Shown here piece by piece: positions 25,351-37,600 of a stretch of 64,000 nt of DNA. This DNA comes from Sipunculus nudus. Taxonomy: Eukaryota; Annelida; Sipuncula; Golfingiida; Sipunculidae. The translations under genes were made by a program, and so were the position numbers. Positions within the stretch are counted from its first letter, which is position 1. Every line of letters starts with the position of its first letter. The notes beneath the pieces were generated by a model. It had not been told where the DNA came from, made no database searches, and worked only from the letters and a program-made list of their open reading frames with translations. The DNA is taken from the NCBI GenBank assembly GCA_026874595.1, contig CM049320.1, forward strand, positions 6,017,464 through 6,081,463. Direction: 5' to 3'.

Positions 25351-26523
25351 TCAAGCATGCCCTTTAAAGAATTTTTCTGGGGAAACACAATCTTGGGTTC
25401 TGTTCCACCATTTATCCAAGTGTTCATAGGTTTTATGAAATTCTGGGTGTGTATGAAGAAATTCACAAAGGTTACAAAGGAAATGGTATTGTGGAAATGA
25501 TACAGCTTTGTAATATTTCTTCCATTCAAAGTACTGGTTATACAAAGTAGCGTTTGCATCCAGTTCTCTTAAATATGCTGCTAATGCAGAGGGTGATTTA
25601 TATTCCCTGATATCGATGAACGAGTGGTCAGGTAAATACTTCTTGTAGTCAACCAAACCTAAAACTATAGGCACTACGTTTAATTTCAGTATTTTCCACA
25701 ATTTCTCTGTTGCATAATCTCTACAGAGACTGTTCTCAAAGGAAAGGTAAAATTTATACGTTTTGCTCAACATAGAATAGCACGCTGGCCTGTTCCAACA
25801 TTTCGATGGACCACATGCCCCATATATATCCACGTGTATGTATTTCTGAAGTTTCGCTACATAGTGTTTTCTGTGACTTTGTGTCGAGCAGTGACTGACA
25901 AACCATGCAATCAGTTTTGATTTACCTTTAGAGTAATCAAATGGCACATGATGGATTTCCTTCGGTCCTTTCTTTACTATGGTCCCATACTGCGCATGAA
26001 TATCCGAATCATAACGGTAAGTTTGGGTAAGATTAAACAAACCGTTAAATGCTTCCATTCCGCCGGTGTACATTGGTGATTCCATGAGAAAAAATACGAA
26101 ATACTGCCAGGGAAACCGGAACTTTGGCATTCCAGACGGGGTTTTTATGTTCCTTATGTGTACAATCACAGCATGGCTTGTATTGAACTCAGAACGATTG
26201 TTTGTCGTTTCACATTCAGTGATGGTACAGTTATGTTCGATAAAGGGGCTTCGTCCAAGTCCGAATTCATAATAACGCTGAGAAAAGAAAGTGGTCCAGA
26301 ACATTATTTTCTTAATCTGTCTTTTTGCAATGTTTGTGTCTTTGGAATTATTTGGCAACAATGCCCCATACGACCAACTTAGGTTTTTTAATCTATGGGG
26401 TATTATGTTCAAGGATAAGACATGAACAGATAGATCTTGCCGATATTTATAAAATGTTACTGTCATCACTGAAAGTCCAAACACAGTTAAAAGAATAAAC
26501 CCGCTTTTTTTCGTAGTTTCCAT
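25351..26523 (-). CDS. GT10 fucosyltransferase FT1 (alpha-1,3-fucosyltransferase-like), intact
   Basis: Predicted Golgi type II membrane enzyme transferring fucose from GDP-fucose to GlcNAc of N- or O-glycans. It has 390 residues in one coding exon: short basic tail (METTKKSG), a membrane anchor (FILLTVFGLSVMTVTFY), a stem, then the GT10 N-terminal region (AVIVHIRNIKTPSG, PWQYFVFFLMESP, GLFNLTQTYRYDSDI). The catalytic region has KLIAWFVSHC, VDIYGACG, FYLSFENSLCRDYATEKLW and VPIVLG. FENS-x-C-x-DY-x-TEK is the donor-binding signature. Several N-glycosylation sequons are visible. I start at ATG 26523, aligned with the paralogues, not at the upstream GTG 26544. A splice acceptor (ATTTCAG) sits at about 26568 just before the start, so a 5' non-coding exon is expected. 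FT1 is the most divergent copy. Confidence 0.93.
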   Translation of the reverse strand: METTKKSGFILLTVFGLSVMTVTFYKYRQDLSVHVLSLNIIPHRLKNLSWSYGALLPNNSKDTNIAKRQIKKIMFWTTFFSQRYYEFGLGRSPFIEHNCTITECETTNNRSEFNTSHAVIVHIRNIKTPSGMPKFRFPWQYFVFFLMESPMYTGGMEAFNGLFNLTQTYRYDSDIHAQYGTIVKKGPKEIHHVPFDYSKGKSKLIAWFVSHCSTQSHRKHYVAKLQKYIHVDIYGACGPSKCWNRPACYSMLSKTYKFYLSFENSLCRDYATEKLWKILKLNVVPIVLGLVDYKKYLPDHSFIDIREYKSPSALAAYLRELDANATLYNQYFEWKKYYKAVSFPQYHFLCNLCEFLHTHPEFHKTYEHLDKWWNRTQDCVSPEKFFKGHA

Positions 26524-27141
26524 GTCAATGATTGATTCCGTCACGATAAACCTATATCCAAGAACGTCTGAAATATGAAAAGTAATCTATGTCAATGTAA
26601 TATTCTCCCCAACATATCTCTTTTGTAGACTCAATCAGAGCAATATATTCTACATAACTCTAGTGCAGTATAATAAGATAAGATAGATCCTATGACCTAG
26701 TTTTGTATCAATGCACAATATATCAGTTATTGTCATTATGGTGAAATGTGAAAATATCTAACATTTTAAAACATGATTTCTTCATAAAAAAAATTATTCG
26801 TGCAAAAAAAAAGAGATGACACACAACATAATGGCGGTATATCTGGATATAAGAAGTACATGGTCACCCGTAGACAGTTTAACTCGTTTTCTGTAAATAA
26901 TTTTGTTAAACAGTTCATATTTGATCTGTTGGTATTTTAAATAGCAGAATGGTTCATGTGAGAGCAAATATCCAAATAGCTCAGGCTGATGCAAACAGTA
27001 CATAACTCCGATCAAAGTGATATATCTTTTTACGTAAATCGTCGTTTTTATTTCTATGGCATCAAATATTGAGCACTGATTATATTCACGAATATTACAA
27101 GTTTTCATTTGCTTAATGCGTGACGGGCTGGTGTACATCAC

Positions 27142-27205
27142 CGTCTCTGGTCTTTATCAACTCAAACACAGTCGGACTGAGGCTTCTCATGATCACGGTA
27201 TCAGC
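27142..27205 (-). other. Probable 5' non-coding exon of FT1
   Basis: Read on the minus strand, '...GTTGATAAAGACCAGAGACG' is followed by the donor gtgatg. The same block with the same donor position (AAGAGACG then gtaacg) lies upstream of FT2 at 41292. It would splice across about 570 bp to the acceptor at 26568. Conservation between diverged paralogues suggests function; the exon's 5' edge is unknown. Confidence 0.45.
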
Positions 27206-28156
27206 ATCTGTTGCGATTTGTCTGTAGAATCCATGTGTAAAATAGGAAATACAGTTCATCGCCGAAACCAGCTCGCGCATACATATACTCTCACAGCCAG
27301 ACTCACAGATATATGAGAGAGAGGGTGAGAGAAAGGTTCCTAGAAACAGATCGGCCGACGTCACTGATGGTCACAAACTGTAATGCCAACAAACGGCGCC
27401 TCAAACGTGTCGTTTTGTGAAGATTAGAGTGAAGTAATTCTGTAGAACACTTCTGTTGTTGTGATTTGTTTAACTTAATTTCACGTAACCGAATAAACGA
27501 TAATTGAGTCACACGATTCCAAAACCGGGAATATCTTTATAGACCATTAAATATCAGAGGGTCGAAATTGGTCGCTATATTATTCCTCCCGAACCCTGTC
27601 CAGAATAGCTACACATATTACTACGTGTAGTGTCTGCAGAGGTCATGCACACTTTCGGAGGACTTTGACTTCTCGAACATTGAATAATTTTGATTTCATT
27701 ATAAGTTATGATTTTTTATTGTTAAAAATGTGTACAAAACAATTAAAACAGTCCATTTAATTTTTTAGTTGTATGGTGCTTTATACCAGGTTGATTTTGT
27801 TTCCTCAATGGAGGTTTAAAATCTCCATGTGTTGTTCAAATGTTAAAGGTTTATTATGTTCACAGAAAACCCCAACAAACAGCTGTACATACTCTAACGC
27901 AAGATTCTATGTAATTATCTATACAGGTATCGGCGTTGTGCTCTTCGAGGGGCAAGTTTTGCGGGATAATGTCCTATTTAGCTCCATAATTAATATTTTT
28001 GATATTAAACTTTATTTATTTTAATTCATTAAACCCCGCAGTCGAAACATCCGGTTTCTACAAAGCTTCTTTAAAGAACCCTTTAGGACCATTTAGGTTC
28101 TCTAAAGATCTTTCAAGAACCCTTTTTACTTAGAGTGGACACATACACACACACAC

Positions 28157-28168
28157 ATATATATATAT

Positions 28169-28215
<47 letters not shown>
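28157..28215. repeat. (TA)n microsatellite
   Basis: Nearly pure TA run preceded by a short (CA)n. Confidence 0.95.
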
Positions 28216-28219
<4 letters not shown>

Positions 28220-29579
28220 AGCTACGAGTTAGTTATGACAAGTTTGCTCGTTTAAGACCATGGGTAAAAGAAAGACAAAAGCAAATGCTATGGTTTAATT
28301 GTCCTCATTATTATATGTAAATTTAACAAGTTCTGATGACTGACCTGCTAGGCCGACACGGCTCACTTCGCTGACAAACTATTTGCGAATCCCTCGCCCA
28401 GTATATCGTAAGATTGCAGTACAGAATACTTATATTACAATTCACCGAGATCTAATTGATAAATAAAGCTGCCTTAAAATGATCAAACGTGTGCAACCAT
28501 TTCGTCACTACTGAGTTGTATCACAAAACGAGATCGGTTATTCTGTAAAGGCAGGCTTTGTAATCAGTGTTATGGGCATTGTGATCTTTTGTGCGATTAT
28601 TTCAGTATATTGATTTCATCTCCGCCGCGACATTATGGTAAAAGAAAGTACTTGTTGCTCGGATATATTGCATGGTTAAATACATATTGAAAACAATGAA
28701 GCTTTTGTCATCAACGTAATAATTAAATTTTAGATACCAATTTAAGTAAATATTTTATTGACGCCTACGTCTGCCCTCTCAATGTCAATGCCTCAACCAC
28801 ACCCTCGTAACTTTAAATAATTAAAGTTAAATATATAAACCTGCATGTTTAAATACTTAAATTGTCGACACATTATCTAAAAGGTTCTTAATGGATTTTG
28901 CAGGAGAATAGGCCGTTCAGGAAAGAAGTGATTAAATTTTCGGACAGGTCGATATATTTTTTAGATATGCTGTTTGAATACAACATAACTTAGGAATAAA
29001 GGAACCGGATTTGGATGGTTTCTGATTTAATTCTCCGATCCGTTCACAGTGAGAAGTTTTTGTTCATGTCCCATTGTTCCAATTTGTTTATTGCAATTAA
29101 TATGAAAAGTCCAGTGGTGCTAGGACATACACCAAAGAAACCACGCGGTTCACTTCAAAGTTAGATGGGACCCAGTCAGCTCCGTCTTCGAAAAATTTTA
29201 GAATCCAGAGATCATAACAGCTATTAAAGATATATGGCATAACGTTATCAGATCATCTGTGATTTAGTAATGATGTGAGGGTGTTGCATTGAACCAGCTT
29301 CAGTTCCACAGGAAATGGTTAAGCTCCAGCGAGCTTCTCAGTAAACATAAGAGGTTGGTAACACAAGTTTGTTTAAGATTATCTTAAAATGCCACCAGAA
29401 CTTGACTGTTTGGTGATATTTTCCCCTTGTTTATCCTCATATGGCCAGACATTATCAACTGCAAGTAAAAATAGCAAATAATATCACATTTTCTGGGTCC
29501 ATAACATGTCATTATATAATACGTCTATTAATCTTACTCTAAATTTATAAATGTGACTGGTACTGAGGGCATACTATAT

Positions 29580-29582
<3 letters not shown>

Positions 29583-29634
<52 letters not shown>
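29583..29634. repeat. (TA)n microsatellite
   Basis: Pure TA run of about 50 bp. Confidence 0.95.
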
Positions 29635-29639
<5 letters not shown>

Positions 29640-30362
29640 ATTCAATGCAGCTGGTATCATCTTTATATATAAAATCATGTAAATTAAGCAGGTGTTTCAT
29701 GTCGCAGTTTCAATTATGTACATGTAGGCAAGACCAACTAATATAAGACTGAGACTAACACCATGGGACCAGAGAACAAGACTGAGATCAAGGGGCCTTG
29801 AGACCAATTGCCATCGGTTTCCTTACATAAGAGTGAGTATCCCCTCAAAATATCAATGAGCCCTCCAAGAGCAGCAGGTGTTATATAAACACCAAACCAT
29901 CGTACTTTCAAGGAAGCAGCGTTGACATAAACTTACCTGATGAGGACTAGACAATTAAACAGAGCGTAAACCACCATGTTTGTATACATTGTATGATGAA
30001 TATTGTATTATGCCTGAATTTTTCTTTTTTGGTTCAAATTCAAGAGCATTACTCGGACAAATGATTAATTATAACTAGAATATGGGCAGTCGAAAAGCGT
30101 CTACAGGTATCCGCCGATCCACAGAGGCATAGATAAAGTGAAGCATGGGAACTCTCTCTTGAAGTGACAGGCCTCCAAAATATGTTTCATCAGATATGCT
30201 CAAGTATCCCAATATTCAGAAAGAGACGAAATTAAAACAAAATATTGTACGTGGTGCCAAAAGTCTTGTGTAAGATATATAGACACCCCAGATCTATAGA
30301 AACGCAAAATTTTAGATCGATACGTCACTCGAGGGATAAATGTATTAAGTGTTTAACAAATA

Positions 30363-31184
30363 CAGTGAAACTCTTACTTGCGGACAACTCAGTAAGGCGG
30401 ACAACTCACTAATGCGGACACTAAATCTCAGTTCCTTCAAATTTGCCTCTATATTATGTTTAACGTAAACTCAGTCAAGCGGACAACTCACTCTCCCGGA
30501 CAACGGACAAAATTTCCCGTTACGCCAGCGTATCCAGTACATATTACAACCCTCTAAAGCGGACAGACATCGCGAGTTCTATTTTGTTCATATATCTGCC
30601 GGGAGATGGCGCTCCGAGGTCGTGACCTCGTATGAACTGTTTGGGTCAAAGCGGCAGCAACAAAGACAAGCGTAATTTGGTGTAACATCGTGATGTTACA
30701 TGTGAATATACAGTCGAAATTGTTGTTTACTTCTATAAATGTGTATGAATCACAATCATTACTTTATTAATATTGGCCGGTCAATCAGAAAAAAAACTGT
30801 CAATAATCAACCTGTTATATACCTAGTGCAACCATCCATGAACTAAGCTTACTTAGAAGAGGAAAAATGGTACGTCGAAGTGTAACTGCGGCCTAGAAAA
30901 GTATGTGAGGCCTAGCTGATGAAGTTAAAGGAGAGAAAGAGTTTGTCTTTCCTTTTTTATGATTTAATTTATAAATATTAAACCAATATTTTAGCTATTT
31001 TGAAAATGATTTAAATAAAATTTATGTATTTCAAATAAAGCGTAAACATAATCAAAACAGAGAATATCAGTAACATTCAATGAAGAACAGACGCAATATG
31101 CCAAACTCTTCTAAACAGGACAACTCACATATACGGACAAAATCCTCCAGTCCCTTGAGCGTCCGGCTTACAGGAGTTTCACTG
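30363..31184. mobile_element. Pogo/Tigger-like nonautonomous transposon (822 bp) with TA target duplication
   Basis: Left end CAGTGAAACTCTTACTTGCG and right end, inverted, CAGTGAAACTCCTGTAAGCC share the first 11 bases exactly and most of the next nine, and both are flanked by TA. CAGT..AACTC..GGACA ends are typical of the pogo/Tigger branch of Tc1/mariner. The interior has repeated 'gcggacaactcac' subterminal motifs and no transposase frame. Confidence 0.85.
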
Positions 31185-31186
31185 TA

Positions 31187-32200
31187 CATGATTGTCGGTG
31201 GCGCCACCTGTCTTGTGTATTAGAAAGCCGTCCAAAATGGATGAACAAGCAAAATTTAATTCCGTTACATTAAACGTCTCCTGAGATTTGTTTAATTTTG
31301 ATCTAATCACATGCACAAATAAAAATCACGCAAAAGCATTTGCAGATGGTCTTATATAAGACCACTGGTCTTATATCTATGGTCTATGAACAGGCATCAT
31401 TTCAAACATTCATGCCAGAGAAAAGTGCATAAATGTTTTCTACAGATACTTGACTGTAGGTGGCGCAATCAGGCTCGGTTAGAGAAATCGACCCCAGATG
31501 CATTAGCATACATAATTTCAGGCCGACACTCGAAACCTTTCCTGGGGCTTTATACGAAAATGAAAGGTAGGTGGCGCCACCTGTCTAGTCTACGATAAAA
31601 CTATGCAATACGAATAAACGTGCAAATTTCAAGTTGATAAATCAATGCACTCCTGATATCTGCGCAGTTATCCCAGTAAAACATCAGAACCAAACCAAAT
31701 AAGTTATGGATGGATACTACACAGAAATGATTGTATGAGAGTGCGGTTCCAAAAATCAATGGACATGCCAAATTTCAGGCGGATTCGTCAAAACACTCCT
31801 TGAAAGATGTAGCTAATTTGAGCCCAAAACATTGAAGCATTCCTGAGGTATGGGTGATTTTGGCCAGAGCAAACGCCACACGGAAAACGATTGCAAGTCT
31901 TAGGTAGAAGATGGAGGTATGCAAGATCTATTGACATGCATAATTTCAGCCATATAGAGTGAATCGCTCCTTAGATATTGGTAATTATCACTGTTAAAAT
32001 CCCCACAGATGGCCCCTTCGAAAAAGGAGTGTAGGTGGCGCGCCCAATTTTTGTTAAGCAGCAATTCACATTTGTTCCGATTATTATGCCGGGTTTCAAA
32101 ACGATCAGTACAGTGGTCTCAAAGGACTTCCCCAGGAACGGACTAGGCGTAGGCGGCGGCAGAACGCGGCTTTTACATAATATCCGCAAATGTCTGTCCA
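31187..32200 (+). repeat. Degenerate repeat field with GGTGGCGCCACC palindromes
   Basis: A cluster of related segments carries GGTGGCGCCACCTGTCT (around 31198 and 31571) and truncated GTAGGTGGCGC forms (31456, 32031), each followed by a 'caaatttca..ccgat' type block. Spacing is irregular. Similar '..ccgatcc' text at about 30100-30360 suggests that the pogo MITE inserted into this field. No coding content. Confidence 0.5.
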
Positions 32201-33160
32201 GGACCAGATATTTCAAAGGATATGCTTTTATATATTATATCCCTCAGTTAATCATTATTAAACACTACCAACCATGTATCCTATTACATGTCTTCAGGGG
32301 CCCGCATGTGCATATATCTGTTGCAGCCATTTACCCTGTAATAAAAATAACTGGATTATTACCGGTTCTAGCATTTGGACGCCTACCTCTGTCCTTGAAG
32401 GATTTTAAATATGCAGACACATTTGAAAAAAAATCAGACAGATAGTGCTGTGATAGCCACTTCATCAAATAATGTGAAATACATTTGGTGAATTGGTACA
32501 TTTAAAAATACCCCTTCAGGACACACTTTGCATCGCTCCTAACACGTTCCTAACAGTTGTGGCCATAGATGTGTTGCTTGACAATGTTTGAGAACCACCT
32601 CTTTATTAGTTAATTAATCAATTAATTAATAAGCCGTTTCAAGTGTTTTGAAGATATTAATAAGCAAAGTCTGAAATAACAAAGACTCAGCGGCAGTCCT
32701 TTAGTAACAAACTTTGATTTCTTGGGCCGAATAAAGGCTAAGATAATTAAGCCTCAGAGCTAGACCTTTAATATGAGGAATATATGTTTCATTCCAGACA
32801 CATATATTGGTCTATACACTCATAATTTTTTTAAAATTTAGACATCGAATAATAGTGCGATAGTCAGGAGAAATGAACGTTAATGACAGTATCCACTAAT
32901 ACGTGAAGATAGCAGTGAATGTGTATTTAAGTGAATGGAGATGACACGTTTTTATAGATTTCATTTACTTAATATTTATAAATTAAACATGTGCTGAAAT
33001 TCAAATAAGTAAAGTTATTTATGCGTGAATTACAACGAATATCGTGATTTTCTTCATAGGGACTCAAAGTAGCTCTCCTGGTTACAAACAATTCAATGCA
33101 CTACACCAGTTAGGCATGAACATTACAATCCTTAATGCATTAATGTATGCTACTCTAAGC
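32201..33160. other. Intergenic DNA, nothing recognised
   Basis: AT-rich, short frames only. One frame to 32445 has no family resemblance. Confidence 0.5.
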
Positions 33161-35060
33161 TTGTCACATATACTGTTCGAAAAGCGACAGCACAGGCTGA
33201 AACCAAACATGGTGCAACAGTAGCTTTGAAATAAATACCGTCATATGACAATATGAAAATCGTATTTGATTCTTCATGTCAATATCACCAGATATAACAT
33301 GACCCAGATAGGTAATGTGTCTGACAGAAAAAAAATAGTTTTTTTCTGGACTTAACTTGATACTCGGAGTACATCTCCGCATATGATTTTGTGTGAAAGA
33401 ACATGCATAGATACTGGTATAGATTTGTTAAATTCTGCATTATTTAAGTTTGCTATTTTCATAACAGACATCTATCAAGACCTGAAGCCCCTTAACAGAG
33501 GATGAAAACAGCACCAAATCAACCGCGTACGTTAGGTGAAGCTTGTTAACCAGAGTGGTATATGAGAATCTGTCAAATGCCGCTGTAGCGTTAGGATATC
33601 TTCTCCAAGTAGGTTATCTAAAGCTGAACCCCGGCCAATTGAAAGCTTCGTAATTAATGCGACAATAGCATCCTCAAGTTGCCTCCAGTTCCTTGGAATG
33701 ACATTATTTAGCAGATACTCCGTTTGTGTCGTCCTGATTATACTCTCTTTTGCCAAATTCAAATTTATAGTCTTCTTCCCACATTATTACAACACTTGCT
33801 TCCCCCTCACTCTGTTGTTTCTCAAAGCTTATAAAAATGTGTGTGTTTTCTTTACACTGTTCAAAATAATATAGTTGACTGCATTAATGCTTGCGGCCAG
33901 GTTATAAGCCTTGATTCTAGATTTGAAACGTTAACACTGCCGTAAAGAATATTAAAAGATATTTCTTGATCGCTTATTTATGTCAAATGTGGCACAATGC
34001 ACTGGTTTGCGGACTTTGCGCCAACGAAGAAAGACTTCCTTTGCAGTAGCATCTCCATTTTTACATACTCATTCCAACCGGGAATGATAATAGTTTTCCC
34101 ATTTTTTCGGTCCTTTACCGGAAGAGCATCAGCACTAATCAAACTTGATAAAATTAAATTATTTACAATTTTCCAACCTAAGCATGATGCTGCATTGCCT
34201 GACACATTAATACGGAATTTTGGCGATCCTTCCACAGATAGTAGCAACAGAGCTTCCGATATCTACCGAGTTGTTATGAGTTTAGAGTGGTCCAGTTGAC
34301 ATTGAACGTCCCATTTACCTTTCGACATTAATTGAACTAGATAATATCAATACATACAGATGTTCGGAAGACACATATTCATAATCAATGCCAATGTTGT
34401 TTACAATTTTGAACGCGTGTTCTGAACATATGCAATGGTCTAACCAGGAGTTTGATTCCCAGGCTTCACTAACATTGGCGTTAAGTCGATCGTTTGAAAT
34501 TTTGAAGCCCATGTCATTCACAAAGTTACAATATTCACAGACGAACAATCATATTCATTAATTATAGCAATTTGTGTTCCAAGAAAACATATATATTTAT
34601 CAACATTGTCTTTACATTCATAAGTCAAATATACACATAATATAACAAATGTTCTACCACCAAGGGTTACGCTGATTGCACACATGCAATCGTCGCTCAG
34701 GGTGCGCGTGATTTCAGCCGAGTCCAAACCGTGGTGGTAGGACAGCGATCACACCGTATGGACGTCCATTCAGAACCCCCGCTCCGGCATCTAGCGGCGA
34801 TGCACCAATGTGTTTAAAATCTGTATGCACACCAGTAAGCATAGTCGTTTGATGTTTCGACAGTCAATGTTCTTGTAAAAGAATTATTTGAGATTCTTTA
34901 CAAAATTCTTGTACCTGCTTCACAGAGGTACTAATACCTCGGCAATTGAATGAAAACAGCTTAAATTTGAATGTCTTCTCACTGTGTTTCTTTGGGGTTA
35001 TTCCCGAACTGGTGTACCTGAATACATTCAGGCCAAATGTTTCCATCAAACAGAGCATCT
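33160..35060 (-). pseudogene. Dead non-LTR retrotransposon (LINE), endonuclease and RT fragments
   Basis: From right to left on the minus strand: FSFNCRGISTSVKQVQEF with QIILLQEH (34864-34980) starts an APE-type endonuclease. SPLDAGAGVLNGRPYG follows at about 34740-34800, then VTLGGRTFVILCVYL and SWLDHCICSEHA with YEYVSSEHL (SSDH motif altered). Then comes a linker with IIPGWNEYVK (34050-34100). RT pieces are AFDRFSYTTLVNKL, fused to YAVDLVLFSSSVKGLQVLIDV, then ITYLGHVISGDIDMKNQI. The catalytic YADD reads YAVD, a large part of the RT palm is deleted, and frames shift repeatedly. Clade unresolved (CR1/I-like by motif style). Confidence 0.85.
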
Positions 35061-35099
35061 GGGTTCTTAGAGATATTTCATAGGGTTATTTCATATATA

Positions 35100-36027
35100 T
35101 TTTGAATTTTTGTTCAAAATTATATTTGTCCATTTGGGCGAAGTCACTTGTCTCACAGGTACCAAAAACGTTTACATGGTTTTGCCATCTAATCCCGAAT
35201 GATTTATTTCTTATATTCTTGAATTTTCAACAATTAAATAGCTTCTGAATTTTTTTTTTATTTCCAAACCAGAGTATTTTGCAATTTATTAAATAAGTCA
35301 AGTATATTTTCACTTTGTATACTTTGTATCTTTAACAAAGGCATTAGTATCATCTTCATAAAGCACTTATTTCAAATCATTATTTTTATTCTGTATACCG
35401 TTTATATCTAGATTACTACGGATTGATATCCCTAATATCTCAAAGCACAAACCAGAAAGGCTAGGTGAAAGAGGATCACTCATTTTTCAGTAACCTTTTC
35501 CCCTTCTCTTTCATACATTTCTTTTAAAGAATGTGTTACTCCAGAATGATCCGATATGGAAGCTGAATATATTTGAAAATTTGAAACTCTGTCTTGTTAT
35601 TCTGAAGATGTAAGAAAATAATCAATTCTTGTATAAATTTAATGTTTGATGTTTGACCCCATGTGTATTTATTTAAATAAGGGTGTTTTATTCTCCAAAT
35701 ATCCTGTAATTCTAATCTTCCTTTTATATTAATTAAGTAGGTCTTGTGTGTTTGCCCAAGTGGGCCGAGCGCTGTGTTCACTGAAGACCTGCTCGAGTAA
35801 TAACCGTGGCCGAACCCGGTTTGACCTTGAAGTAGTGCAGCCTGAAACCTCGAATCCGATGGGACTCTTTGGGTTGATAGCCACGAGTCCCAGACCATTA
35901 CCATGCGTTTCTGACGTTCCTGAAAGGCCTGATCTATGGATGTTATAATAAAAGGCACCAATGTTTCATTTTGTTTCTCCTTTTGCAATCCTTGGATATG
36001 AAATCTTATCATCGATCTGTAGACCAC
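35100..36027 (-). pseudogene. Second dead LINE, L1-like endonuclease/RT remnant
   Basis: Minus strand: GRLELQDIWRIKHPYLNKYTW (35650-35735) is the L1-type endonuclease motif. Directly after it comes an RT core with SDPLSPSLSGLCFEILGISI, then NGIQNKNNDLK, then LYEDDTNAF (YADD replaced by YEDD), and AKYSGLEIKK. Several stops interrupt it, and the segment between endonuclease and RT is deleted. The GC-richer part at 35745-35990 does not look like LINE and may be a nested element. Confidence 0.75.
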
Positions 36028-36029
36028 TT

Positions 36030-37600
36030 TCCCTTGCTTGATGACTTTAATTGAATAACAATAATTGTCTCGAGTTTTAATTATATATATATATATTCTT
36101 ATTATGAAAAAGGAGATTTAGAGAAGTTTACCCTTTTTGTCACTTTGTTCTAGCATTAATTCCCTGTGAAAATATAATCTTATTTTTTTACACAATGTCT
36201 GACTATAAATTATAAAGTGTTATAAATGTTTCTTATTTTATTACCATACATGCACACTATATCGCACCACCTTTCTAGAGTAAGCTCTTATCAAATTAAA
36301 AATGGTATATATAATACGGATTTCCAGCTAATCTTACAAGCTGTTCAAAGATTATATATCTCACGACAACCAGTTTATGTCGCGCTTCCTGCTCAAAAGG
36401 TTTGTGCTAGTTTTGACATGGTTTTAAGTAGTCCTCGGCTTCAGTTGTCCTTTTCAATTTCGCCACCTTTCTTTCCACAACCAGTTTTCCCTATGTAGAA
36501 CTTAACCGTCAGCCAACCGCTATGCGCCCTTTCATGTGTGGGAGAGCTCTTTTTCTCAGTTTTCAATCTTTTTTTGTGAAATTCTACACACTGTCATATT
36601 TCGGCCTTCGCGTCATCTCCTCTTAGTTATCTTTAGTATTTCCCGTCTGTCCATCCTGCTGTTTAACATGACAATGCTATGCCTGTCCCTGTTGTCTTTC
36701 CATTATCCAGTTCTTGTGTGTCACCTCTATCTTTTCATCCAGTGACTCGGCTATTCCAGTACCTTGTTGTTCTAATATTTTTATCACAGTTTGACGTGTA
36801 TATTCTCCCTTCATTGGAAGCATCAGAATGCATTTTTTTCCCAGAAATCTTTTTTTGTGTCAATGAGTTTGTAAAAGGCCGGTTCCGAAGAATGTTAAAC
36901 AGCTGAGTTTTTTTCCGGGGGATTTACCAGATTTTAAGTCCTTACTTCACACTTACAGACGCTTAATATGCGATGTTTCAACATTGCACAGCCATTGTGC
37001 GAGATAATCCAAAAAGGTTCCCACAGTTCATATGGAGGATCTAATAAACTGGCAATAAATTGGTGATTTTCCCGCGCCTTGTGTTTAGTTAGTGTTTAAT
37101 TTAACCATGATACGCATCGGAATGTGTTACAATGGTACAGTGTACAAAGATTCTGGGTTATGTGAGGTCATATGAATCTCATCATAGGCCATTCAGATGC
37201 ATAATTACCGTATTTAATGAAATGTGATTTCACTTTTATGTGATTGAATATAGAAATAGGGATGTCCGTTTATTCAAATTGCTTATTATAACATCATCAA
37301 AATATATACCTTGCGGCGATATTTAGATGTTTTATTTTATCAAAAGTGTGTAACCCCACGTACATGGTTCCTGAATGTTGTTGTAAGGTCATAAAAAACG
37401 TGAATTTCATTGTTTTTTTTATCCACAGATATGTTAACCATCGTCCTTGAAATATTTTGGCATAACATGTATTTATACAGCTGAAGTACTTGCTGCACTC
37501 TCTAATTTTATCCACTTTTAATTTAAAAAAAATGATGAATATCCAATATGCGCTAGTTATATGAAGTTATTAATGAAATTCAAATTAAAGTCATAGCCTT
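36030..37600. other. Intergenic DNA left of the fucosyltransferase array
   Basis: Pyrimidine-rich stretches and short frames without recognised domains. No gene called. Confidence 0.5.

Larger units (their letters stand above)
27206..30080. other. FT1 5' flank and intergenic DNA
   Basis: The part to about 27440 still resembles the FT2 5' flank (shared 'acggcgcctc' and 'gatcgg' blocks) and may contain the FT1 promoter. Further right are (TA)n tracts at 28157-28215 and 29583-29634 and an 'aaagaaccctttagg' motif cluster at 28060-28125. No gene recognised. Confidence 0.5.

Noticed and set aside
26524-26544. Seven extra N-terminal residues for FT1
   Set aside because: They would start from GTG; the ATG at 26523 aligns with the start of all paralogues.
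29930-29965. CTGATGAGGA string as a second hammerhead core
   Set aside because: No GAAA core or complementary stems follow.
35745-35990. GC-rich part of a 163-codon minus-strand frame as a separate gene
   Set aside because: It is fused to LINE endonuclease remnants and has no recognisable domain; a tRNA-like box B (GGTTCGGCC) there lacks a matching box A.
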